NCBI GenBank assembly: GCA_045542735.1
Contig: JAZQLQ010000020.1
Span: 1 to 57,206, forward strand
DNA length: 57,206 bases
Source of the DNA: UBA2882 sp045542735
GTDB lineage: Bacteria; Bacillota; Clostridia; Lachnospirales; Lachnospiraceae
Reading direction: 5' to 3'
Below are positions 51,230 to 57,206 of the stretch, piece after piece. A program made the position numbers and the translations under genes. The stretch's first letter is position 1; the number at the start of each line of letters is the position of its first letter. The notes beneath the pieces are model-generated. The model was given only the letters and a program-made list of their open reading frames with translations, ran no database searches and was not told where the DNA came from.

Positions 51230-52417
51230 ATGGGTTTTTGGAAAAAATTGTTTCGAAGACAAACAGAATATGACCCCTTGGAAGAACTGGATTGGGATGA
51301 GGAACAACAACTGGAAAAAGGAAATCTCCAGGCAGATATCCATAACCGCACATCCCGTGCCAAGTATGTGGAAGGGTGTCTATTGCAGATGCAGGAGGCA
51401 TCGGGAGAGATTGAACGGTTGCAAGACGAATACCGTCTGGTCAATTCGTATCTGAAGGATATGGAAGAAATTGAAGCCTTGCCGGAGTGTGAAAAAGCAC
51501 TGGTAGATGAACATGCCAGAGCGATTTTTGCCTTGGATTCCGATAAAGAGCGATATGCAGAGAGAAGCAGCAATATGAAAGAATCCGACTACCGTAAAAT
51601 GGAACGGATGGAAGATACGGCGGAGAAAAATATTGCAAAGCTTAGAGAAGCGGAAAGCTATCAGGAGAAGATCAAGAAGGATTTGCAACGTTTGGAGGGT
51701 GAAAAGCATGCTTGCAAATACCGTATGAACGAGGCCGAGATTGCCCTAATGAACACACGTGGCATGACCGTGATTTGTGTTATCGCAGCAATTGCCTGTA
51801 TCTGTATCTTGCTGATCCTGGAGTTTATGTTGGATATGGATGCAAGAATCGGCTATATGGTCATGGCAGTGGCAGCAGCCCTGGCCTTGACTGTGTTATT
51901 TGTAAAATATAAAGAGGCAGATAGTGAATTGCGCGTATCCTCCCGAAGTTACAACAAAGTTGTTATGCTGCAAAACAAGGTAAAAATCCGCTATGTCAAC
52001 AACACAGGTCTATTGGATTATCTGTATATGAAATACAATATTGAAAGTGGAGCCAAGCTGGCAGAACTGTGGGAGAAATACCAGGTAGAAAAAGAAGAGC
52101 GCAGAAAAATCCGGGAAACGGAAGCGGATCTGGATTATCACAGCAAGCAATTGGTGAAGCAGTTGAAGAATTACCAACTGTTTGATCCTATCATTTGGGT
52201 GCATCAGACAAGAGCGTTGCTTGACCCCAAAGAGATGGTTGAAGTACGGCACAATCTGATATTGCGCCGCCAGAGTCTGCGTAAGCAAATGGATTATAAT
52301 AACGAAACTGCCGAAAATGCCAAGAATGACATCATGGCCATTGTAAAACAATATCCACGCTATGCGGAAGAAATACTTCAGATGGTATCGGAGTATGAAA
52401 ATAAGTATGTAAAATAA
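51230..52417 (+). CDS. Coiled-coil membrane protein of the DUF5716/5717 operon
   Basis: A 395-residue protein. Residues 1-170 are highly charged and predicted coiled coil ('EIERLQDEYRLVNSYLKDME', 'YQEKIKKDLQRLEGEKHACK'). Two membrane helices sit close together at about 178-220 ('MTVICVIAAIACICILLIL' and 'IGYMVMAVAAALALTVLFV'), and a second charged helical region fills 225-395. The layout puts both coiled coils in the cytoplasm with a tight hairpin in the membrane. It is the only membrane component of the operon and is the natural anchor. A terminator follows. Confidence 0.78.
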   Translation: MGFWKKLFRRQTEYDPLEELDWDEEQQLEKGNLQADIHNRTSRAKYVEGCLLQMQEASGEIERLQDEYRLVNSYLKDMEEIEALPECEKALVDEHARAIFALDSDKERYAERSSNMKESDYRKMERMEDTAEKNIAKLREAESYQEKIKKDLQRLEGEKHACKYRMNEAEIALMNTRGMTVICVIAAIACICILLILEFMLDMDARIGYMVMAVAAALALTVLFVKYKEADSELRVSSRSYNKVVMLQNKVKIRYVNNTGLLDYLYMKYNIESGAKLAELWEKYQVEKEERRKIRETEADLDYHSKQLVKQLKNYQLFDPIIWVHQTRALLDPKEMVEVRHNLILRRQSLRKQMDYNNETAENAKNDIMAIVKQYPRYAEEILQMVSEYENKYVK

Positions 52418-52428
52418 GAATGAGTGAA

Positions 52429-52464
52429 AAGAGTTATCTGGTTTATTGCAGATGACTCTTTTTT
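52429..52464 (+). terminator. Terminator of the DUF5716/5717 operon
   Basis: AAGAGT-T-ATCTG pairs with CAGAT-G-ACTCTT over an eight-base loop and runs into six T. Confidence 0.85.
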
Positions 52465-52481
52465 GATACGTGGTTATTTTA

Positions 52482-52714
52482 CCTTGCGGTTATAGTTTTC
52501 TTGGATTTTATACTTTTCGTACACGACAATCCTTTTTGTGTTTTTCTAAGAGCGATGGGCAGATAGGGAAAATACTGCCCCGATTTTTGCAAACTCACTT
52601 CGTTCAAACAGTGCAAAAATTTCGGGGCGTGTATTGAGTATCGCTCCAAGAAAAACATCAAAAAGGCTAGAATATGTGCGAAAAGTATAAAATCAAAATA
52701 CCATAGCCGAAAGG
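52482..52714. repeat. Large imperfect palindrome (about 230 bp)
   Basis: The left arm from 52,482 mirrors the right arm to 52,714. Blocks in register include CCTTGCGGTTATAG against CCATAGCCGAAAGG, ATTTTATACTTTTCG against CGAAAAGTATAAAAT, the CCTTTTTG and TTTTTCT blocks, AGAGCGAT against ATCGCTC, and CCCCGA-TTTTTGCA against TGCAAAAATTTCGGGG, around a 20-base loop. It resembles a MITE-like or REP-like hairpin element. It fills most of the 430-base gap before the ankyrin gene. Confidence 0.75.
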
Positions 52715-52757
52715 CAAATATATGAACTGTAAAAGATAAGAGTATATTCGCAATGAT

Positions 52758-52785
52758 TTGCATTTATGGTACAATATGTTATAGT
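52758..52785 (+). promoter_or_regulatory. Possible promoter of the immunity-gene row
   Basis: TTGCAT, 16 bases, TATAGT, upstream of the ankyrin gene. The match is moderate. Confidence 0.4.
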
Positions 52786-52849
52786 TTTATTTCGTAATAT
52801 TCGGAATGTGAATGAATTAAGGGTGAAGATGATTAAAGGAGCAAATTAT

Positions 52850-53263
52850 ATGAAAGACAGATTAAATAGAGATGAAATGTTTTATCGATTAGCACATATA
52901 AACATAAGTTTAGAAAGAAAAGAGGATGTTTTAAAGGACTTACATAAAGTTGCTAATCCTAATTTTCAAGATTTGCAAGGTACATCTTATCTTCATATGG
53001 CATGTCAAAGTCATTCCTATGATGCAATTAAAATATTATTGGAATTAGGAGCCGATCCTAATATAAATAATAACCATGGTAAGTCGCCTATATTGAAAGC
53101 AATAGGAAGTATTAACGAAAATAATAATGCTATTCTTGAATTGATGTTACAATATGGATTAGATTTGGACAAGATGGAAGGAGATGTGACATTAAAAGAA
53201 ATGATTGAGTCGTTTGGGAATGTTGAGATGAACAAAATAATAGAAAAATTTTATTATAAATAA
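52850..53263 (+). CDS. Ankyrin-repeat immunity-type protein
   Basis: A 137-residue protein with ankyrin helices: 'GTSYLHMACQSHSYDAIKILLELGADPN' split over about residues 45-73 and 'GKSPILKAIGSINENNNAILELMLQYGLD' over about 80-108. Short ankyrin proteins of this kind act as immunity proteins beside contact-dependent and Rhs toxins. The ATG at 52,850 has AAAGGAG before it. Its cognate toxin is not here. Base composition is markedly more AT-rich than the operon to the left, a sign of transfer. It is 32 bases from the next immunity-type gene. Confidence 0.7.
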   Translation: MKDRLNRDEMFYRLAHINISLERKEDVLKDLHKVANPNFQDLQGTSYLHMACQSHSYDAIKILLELGADPNINNNHGKSPILKAIGSINENNNAILELMLQYGLDLDKMEGDVTLKEMIESFGNVEMNKIIEKFYYK

Positions 53264-53295
53264 AAGAGAGAAAATGTAATGAGGAGATATGAATA

Positions 53296-53793
53296 ATGAA
53301 TGAAGAATTACAAAAATTTTATTGCGAGGTAGAAAAATATGCAGAAGGAGTTCATTATTTAAATGAAGGTATTGATCATGATAGTATAAATACATATGAA
53401 GATAATTATTCTATAAATCTCCCAAATACGCTTAAAGAATTTCTTCAGAAAAGTAATGGTGGCGAATTGTTTGCGCTACCGGCAGGAATAAATATTGCAG
53501 GTATTCTTGGTGGGGAAACGAGAAGACGAGGTATATTCTATTTAGAAGATAATTTTGAAATTTCTAAAAGAGTTTATGGGATGCCGGGAAGTATGTTCGT
53601 TTTAGCTGATTTAAATGATGGTGAGATTGTTGGATTTGATTTGAGTAGAACTACCTTAGAGGATGGTTGTGTGATTCAATGGGATCCAGAGTCCGTAAAA
53701 ATTGTTAATGAATGGCAATCACTTTATGAGTGGTTAAATTGGATTATGGAAGATGGTAAGGAACTTTTCGATTATGATGGTAATGATCTATAA
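53296..53793 (+). CDS. SMI1/KNR4 (SUKH) family immunity protein
   Basis: A 165-residue SUKH-fold protein. The core is 'YSINLPNTLKEFLQKSNGGEL', later 'FVLADLNDGEIVGFDLSR' and 'WQSLYEWLNWIMEDG', the pattern of the SMI1/KNR4 superfamily whose bacterial members neutralise nuclease toxins of polymorphic systems. The gene is AT-rich and followed 38 bases later by an orphan scrap of Rhs sequence, so it is probably an immunity gene left behind when its toxin tip was replaced. Confidence 0.85.
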   Translation: MNEELQKFYCEVEKYAEGVHYLNEGIDHDSINTYEDNYSINLPNTLKEFLQKSNGGELFALPAGINIAGILGGETRRRGIFYLEDNFEISKRVYGMPGSMFVLADLNDGEIVGFDLSRTTLEDGCVIQWDPESVKIVNEWQSLYEWLNWIMEDGKELFDYDGNDL

Positions 53794-53831
53794 ATAAGTG
53801 ATATGGATAAATTGCGTTGAGAAAGTGATAG

Positions 53832-53999
53832 AACAAACTCTACCGCCAGATACTGCCCGATGGACTGACCTATACTTATACCTATGACAGCCTAAACTGC
53901 CTGACGTCAACCACACAGTACAAAGGCGGCGAGCTTGTCACCGTATCCTATACCTATGACTCCATGGGAAGGGTAACAAGCATTACAGATGAAGATTAA
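53832..53999 (+). pseudogene. Rhs/YD-repeat fragment
   Basis: A 55-codon piece of an Rhs protein with YD repeats ('GLTYTYTYDSLN' and 'VTVSYTYDSMGRVTSITDED') that lacks a start and is closed by TAA. A stop codon precedes it in frame. Its GC-richer composition differs from the flanking immunity genes. It marks an earlier Rhs core segment. Confidence 0.85.
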
Positions 54000-54010
54000 T
54001 AGAGCTGGAG

Positions 54011-54046
54011 ATAGATGCAGTTATAATGTATTACTGCATCTATTTC
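54011..54046 (+). terminator. Hairpin after the Rhs fragment
   Basis: ATAGATGCAGT pairs with ACTGCATCTAT over an 11-base loop; the tail TTTC is short, so activity is uncertain. Confidence 0.45.
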
Positions 54047-54077
54047 TGAATGATTATTATGAAAGGAGTGGAGTTGG

Positions 54078-54755
54078 ATGATGGATGAACAACTTGAATT
54101 GTATATAAGAGAATATTTTTTATGTATTGAAAAAATATGTATTTATATATTAAAAGAATTGAATCTGCATAATAAAACGGATTTGATGAGGTATAAATAC
54201 ACACTGAATAAGTGGGATTTTAATGTGGGGGAAATTCAGTTATGTTTTCATGGAAGAGGGTGTATCGCGAAATATAATGGGAAATTTTATGATTGGGATT
54301 TCGGATATGGAAGTAGATGGTGCGGCGTTAATCCTTTTTTATTAGAGACAACCATGAAGAAAAATGGGATAGATTACTGGGATTACAAACAGATAAAAGA
54401 ACAATGTAATAGCGCGGTGAATGAGGGGAAAATGTATGAAAAATATGGATTATATTATTTTTCAATAATGGAAACAGAATTAATTAAACCAAATTTTCCA
54501 AAAGAATTTGATGCATTAACAATAGAGTATTGGGGGAAAACATGTACAATTAAAAGAAATAAAGTTATTGATAGATTTTTAAGAAAAAGTAATATGATTT
54601 ATAAGGAAATAGAAAATTGTTATGATAAATATAGATTAAGATTTTTGCTAGACGGAAAAGAAATTTATAAATTTTATTATAGTGATGTGTGTTATCCGGA
54701 GAAAGCGGTCGAATTGATGAAAAGTATATTAACAGAATATGTTTCTTTTGGATAA
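54078..54755 (+). CDS. DUF6896-like immunity-type protein
   Basis: A 225-residue protein. The first ~115 residues ('GEIQLCFHGRGCIAKYNGKF', then 'DWDFGYGSRWCGVNPFLL') resemble DUF6896, a family commonly met in toxin-immunity rows. The second half is lysine-rich and unassigned. It is strongly AT-rich. AAAGGAG precedes the ATGATG start; 54,081 is possible too. Placement between two Rhs scraps makes an orphan immunity role likely. The family call rests on memory of the motif and needs a profile search. Confidence 0.55.
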   Translation: MMDEQLELYIREYFLCIEKICIYILKELNLHNKTDLMRYKYTLNKWDFNVGEIQLCFHGRGCIAKYNGKFYDWDFGYGSRWCGVNPFLLETTMKKNGIDYWDYKQIKEQCNSAVNEGKMYEKYGLYYFSIMETELIKPNFPKEFDALTIEYWGKTCTIKRNKVIDRFLRKSNMIYKEIENCYDKYRLRFLLDGKEIYKFYYSDVCYPEKAVELMKSILTEYVSFG

Positions 54756-54839
54756 TGGAATGCACTAAAAAGTGGTAGATAAATGTTATATCATATTGGA
54801 TTGCGCTGAAAATGTTTGATGTGTGCAACGGTTTTATGA

Positions 54840-55748
54840 TTTTACATATTCTCAGGTTTTACAAGCGAAAGGAGAGACAACAACCAAGAATTCTATTATC
54901 ACTATAATCATGTAGGATCAACCATGGCAGTGACCGATGCAGACGGCATCATTTACTACCGCTACATCTACGATACCTACGGAGAACTAAGTGATATCAC
55001 AACGGATGATGGCATTAGCCTCAAGTCATCCGAACAACTAACTGAATATCGATTAGCACAACTGGCAAACGCAACCGGAATTGATTATCTCTACAATGGT
55101 CAATTCGGTGTTGAAACAGATAGCAACGGCTTATACTACATGAGAGCCCGTTACTACAACCAAGACATCAAGAGATTCATCAACCGCGATGTAGTCAGCG
55201 GAGATATTACTAACAGTCAGAGTTTAAACCGCTACTGTTATGTACAGGGTAACCCTGTCAGCTTAACTGATCCATTTGGACTATGTCCGGATGGAAATGC
55301 AGCTATTATATCAATTGGATTAACTTGTGGGTCTGCTATGTTTGCTTTTTTTGGTAGACCGATTGATGGTATGAGTGGAAGCAGTAATGACTCCGCAGGA
55401 AGCAGTTGGGGTCATATAGCATTGGATATACTAGGGATTTTCTTTGATGCAGCAGATCTCGTTAATGCGGCATGGTATGCATGGGAAGGCAATTGGGAGA
55501 TGGCAATCATAAGCGGAATCTGTGCACTGCCGTTTGTTGGAAACCTCATAGGAGGTACTGTAGGACTTGCATTAAAGGTTGTTGGAAGCGGTTTGACTTT
55601 TTCATTAGCTGCGAAAGGAACTTTTGATGCGGTAGGAAGAGCCTACAAAGACTACCAAAATGGAACGCTTGGCTGGCATAATGTGCTGGATATAGGTTTG
55701 AATGGTCTGGCTTTGGCAGGCACGGGTTACATGTTAAAAAAGGCATAG
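54840..55748 (+). pseudogene. 5'-truncated Rhs core end with pre-toxin domain
   Basis: The reading frame is open from 54,840, right after a stop, without a plausible start codon. It encodes the end of an Rhs core: 'YYHYNHVGSTMAVTDADG', 'YLYNGQFGVETDSNGLYYMR' (one residue trimmed at its start) and 'RYCYVQGNPVSLTDPFGLCP', where Rhs tips are normally cut. A hydrophobic pre-toxin region follows ('DAADLVNAAWYAWEGNWEMA', 'LPFVGNLIGGTVGLALKV'). The frame stops at 55,746 directly after an A-AAA-AAG run. The missing N-terminal core means no functional Rhs shell can come from this copy unless recombination supplies one. Confidence 0.85.
55736..55742 (+). promoter_or_regulatory. A-AAA-AAG slippery heptamer (-1 frameshift site)
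   Basis: The codons TTA AAA AAG GCA TAG of the Rhs frame contain the dnaX-type heptamer in phase. A -1 slip reads GGC ATA GGA GAT and enters the toxin frame that runs to 56,203. A small GGCAT/ATGCC hairpin follows at once. A lost A in an original run of seven would look the same. Confidence 0.55.
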
Positions 55749-56203
55749 GAGATGCCCTAAATGGTAAGGTGCCCCAAGGGATTCCTGGATGGCTGTCAGA
55801 ACATACAATACCGCTAAATAATAAAGGATTTGTGGACCTGAAGGCTTTAAAGGGGCTGTTTAGTAAACCTAATGTTATTATAGGAAAAGGATATGATGCT
55901 GGGGATACGCCTGTAAGAATTGATGGTAAATGGAGCATAAGTGATCTAAAACAAGCATTGTTGGGGCATCCGCCAAGAGGACTGGGAAGTCCTGATATTC
56001 ATCATGGTGGGCAAATGCCAGGAGCATCTAAGCATGAGGTTCTTCCAAATCAACATAGAAATAATAGTGCGCTTCATCCCAATAAATATAATCAAGGAGT
56101 TACTACAGATATGAGAGTTTCGGATAGAAAACTACATTGGTGGTACAGAGCACGAGAACAAGGAGCGGATGAATTGCTACCAGATTGGATATATGATGAT
56201 TAA
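55742..56203 (+). CDS. Rhs-tip nuclease-like toxin domain (out of frame with its core)
   Basis: About 153 codons in the -1 frame relative to the Rhs core. The early part (frame start 'GIGDALNGKVPQGIPGW') continues the linker, and the final ~80 residues are a compact His-rich domain ('GLGSPDIHHGGQMPGASKHE', 'ALHPNKYNQGVT', 'DRKLHWWYRAREQGADELL') that looks like an HNH/His-Me-finger nuclease tip seen in Rhs and WapA-type toxins. The catalytic set would be the HH pair and the later His residues, by analogy only. No ribosome site serves the GTG at 55,769, so independent translation is unlikely. A SUKH immunity gene follows 20 bases later. Confidence 0.7.
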   Translation, partial: GIGDALNGKVPQGIPGWLSEHTIPLNNKGFVDLKALKGLFSKPNVIIGKGYDAGDTPVRIDGKWSISDLKQALLGHPPRGLGSPDIHHGGQMPGASKHEVLPNQHRNNSALHPNKYNQGVTTDMRVSDRKLHWWYRAREQGADELLPDWIYDD

Positions 56204-56223
56204 AAGAAAGGGATATTTATGGT

Positions 56224-56661
56224 ATGAATATAAAGGAATTTCAAAAACTGACACAAAGGACTAAGGAAAAAAATCCTAGAATATTTGATTTGGATACAGA
56301 CGTAATTCCTACCCAAAAAGATATTGAGCAAATTCAAAATTATTATAAAGTTCTATTTCCTAAAAGTTATAAAGAGTTTTTGTTAGAATATGGCGGGGGA
56401 TATTTTGCTTTTTTGGTTGTTTATTCATTGGATGAGGATAGTCCATTCTTTATTAAAAATAATGTGGAAATTGATTATGTACAAGATAGAGGATTTGTTC
56501 CAGTTATTGACTTTGAGACGGGCGATGTGGCGGGTTTTCGTATAGTTAATGGAAGTTGTGAAGAAATGATTTCTATATACAACCATGAAGAAGATATAAT
56601 AACTGGTACAAAGATGGATTTTTTTGATGCTTTAGCTACATATGCGTTTAATTTAGAGTGA
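56224..56661 (+). CDS. SMI1/KNR4 (SUKH) immunity protein next to the toxin
   Basis: A 145-residue SUKH protein. 'QIQNYYKVLFPKSYKEFLLE' with 'YGGGYFAF' is the SMI1/KNR4 start, and 'FVPVIDFETGDVAGFRI' and 'FFDALATYAF' complete the fold. Placement 20 bases after the nuclease-like tip makes it the likely cognate antidote. AAAGGGA lies upstream of the ATG at 56,224. It shares only the family pattern with the SUKH gene at 53,296. Confidence 0.85.
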   Translation: MNIKEFQKLTQRTKEKNPRIFDLDTDVIPTQKDIEQIQNYYKVLFPKSYKEFLLEYGGGYFAFLVVYSLDEDSPFFIKNNVEIDYVQDRGFVPVIDFETGDVAGFRIVNGSCEEMISIYNHEEDIITGTKMDFFDALATYAFNLE

Positions 56662-56701
56662 GAGTCAAGTAACGTGTCATGGATTGTATTGAGAAAGTGG
56701 T

Positions 56702-56797
56702 AATCCCACAGCTTACAGCTATGACACTTTTGGAAAAGTGACCGAAATCATAGTGGACTGCGTTGAAAAAGTGATATGGGAAATTTCTGGATTTTAA
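56702..56797 (+). pseudogene. Second Rhs fragment
   Basis: 'NPTAYSYDTFGKVTEI' is an Rhs/YD repeat end, read for 16 codons before it enters the recurring junction motif (56,754-56,776) and a stop at 56,795. No start codon is present. Confidence 0.75.
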
Positions 56798-56807
56798 GCA
56801 TCATATG

Positions 56808-56998
56808 CCTACAAAACATTTTCAAACCACAGGCAGCCAACAAATAGGATTTCAAAAGCGGTAATTTGACGAACGTCGGCACTTCCTTGTCGCGAAGCGA
56901 GAAGGTTAGTGTCCGCTACGATTCGTCATGTAGTGGGAACGTGCCGCGCTTGAAACCTATTTGTGGATGCCGTGAGTTGTAAATGTGTTTGTAGATTA
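56808..56998. repeat. Large imperfect palindrome upstream of the Rpn-like gene
   Basis: CTACAAAACATTTTCAAACC on the left mirrors TTGTAAATGTGTTTGTAG on the right, continuing through CAAATAGG-TTTCAA against TTGAAACCTATTTG, GCGG against CCGC and TGACGAA against TTCGTCA, to a small GC-rich hairpin at the centre (near 56,885-56,905). Mirror-image TTGCGTTG-like blocks just outside (56,757 and 57,011) may be its true ends. The rest of the 475-base gap holds only the Rhs scrap and the promoter of the next gene. Confidence 0.75.
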
Positions 56999-57068
56999 CT
57001 TTAAATAAAATGCAACGCAATATGGGATAAAAATATTTGGTAAAATGTAACAAAATTTCTAAAATCTA

Positions 57069-57097
57069 TTGAAAAACAAAAATATTTTCATTATACT
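57069..57097 (+). promoter_or_regulatory. Promoter of the right-edge Rpn-like gene
   Basis: TTGAAA, 17 bases, TATACT, about 40 bases before the ATG at 57,137. Confidence 0.7.
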
Positions 57098-57136
57098 AAG
57101 CCTACGTAGATTCTTCCTGTATCGGATAGGAGGAAT

Positions 57137-57206
57137 ATGAAACAGTTTAAAGACTTAGATTTAAGTGATGCCTTTTTATTTGCAGCAACAGCACAGGACC
57201 CGGAAG
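57137..57206 (+). CDS. Rpn-family nuclease/putative transposase (5' part, runs off window)
   Basis: The first 23 codons of a gene cut by the window edge. 'MKQFKDLDLSDAFLFAATAQ' followed by DPE is the opening of the large TIGR01784-type Rpn/PD-(D/E)XK family ('KDL..dsFLF..v..DPE'). TAGGAGGAAT precedes the ATG and a good promoter lies upstream. It is a different subtype from the gene at 9-902, whose N-terminus is not alike. Confidence 0.7.
   Translation, partial: MKQFKDLDLSDAFLFAATAQDPE

Noticed and set aside
52479..52763. A minus-strand open frame of 94 codons across the left palindrome
   Set aside because: It is explained by the palindrome itself, has no convincing ribosome site and encodes no recognisable domain.
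55769..56203. Independent translation of the toxin domain from GTG at 55,769
   Set aside because: No Shine-Dalgarno at proper spacing, and the frame is open further upstream to the slippery site with sensible linker sequence.
1..57206. CRISPR array, rRNA or tRNA genes
   Set aside because: No regularly spaced direct repeats, no conserved rRNA stretches and no cloverleaf with a TTCGA-type arm were seen on either strand.

Overview
The window comes from a low-to-moderate GC, spore-forming, Gram-positive anaerobe of the Clostridia, most likely family Lachnospiraceae. Four things point there. The six-cysteine SCIFF peptide sits beside its radical-SAM maturase and a fused SecDF. There are CotF-like and SleC-like spore genes. 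A DUF5717/DUF5716 operon is present. Rpn-type PD-(D/E)XK nuclease genes lie at both ends. No rRNA, tRNA or CRISPR array was seen. The species cannot be fixed from the sequence.

Layout. 0-7.7 kb: an Rpn-like gene, then a leftward pair (ABC-F ATPase and a PHP-HAD fusion), a YjfB plus diguanylate cyclase pair, a degenerate GGDEF protein and a HAD phosphatase. 7.9-9.9 kb: groES-groEL, with no CIRCE visible. 10-19.3 kb: a surface cluster of class B sortase, YbaK-like deacylase and a 2,560-residue LPKTG adhesin with 15 SpaA/Cna-B repeats. 19.3-20.5 kb: a leftward vitamin B12 uptake operon (DUF4430 protein plus ECF S component) under a clear cobalamin riboswitch, divergent from rel. 20.6-31.5 kb: housekeeping genes rel, MBL hydrolase, hemZ, a LuxR-type LAL regulator, hisS, aspS and a phosphopantetheinyl transferase. 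31.5-34.7 kb: amidase, CarD-like regulator, cysteine-cluster protein and CNNM-type transporter. 34.8-39.2 kb: the SCIFF locus running into secDF. 39.3-45.4 kb: Ca/Na antiporter, two small coat-like proteins, a GntR-ABC operon with a long dyad operator, a SleC-like cortex hydrolase and a CobD/HisC-type PLP enzyme.

45.5-52.4 kb holds a four-gene operon with its own strong promoter and terminator. It encodes a giant DUF5717 protein, an actin/Hsp70-fold DUF5716 protein, a helical-repeat protein and a two-TM coiled-coil protein. No function is known to me. The stoichiometric look of the operon (4-nt overlap, short gaps) suggests one machine, and it is the best candidate here for an undescribed system.

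52.4-57.2 kb is a decayed Rhs polymorphic-toxin island. It has Rhs scraps, an Rhs C-terminal toxin whose nuclease-like domain can be reached only by a -1 shift at an A-AAA-AAG heptamer, and a row of immunity-type genes (ankyrin, two SMI1/KNR4, DUF6896-like). A short motif recurs at the junctions, and two large imperfect palindromes flank the island. An Rpn gene follows at the right edge.

Two genes (40,271 and 43,088) share an odd arrangement. Their Shine-Dalgarno lies in the 3' arm of an intrinsic terminator and the start codon follows directly after the seven-T tract. All calls were made by reading the sequence; no database search was run.
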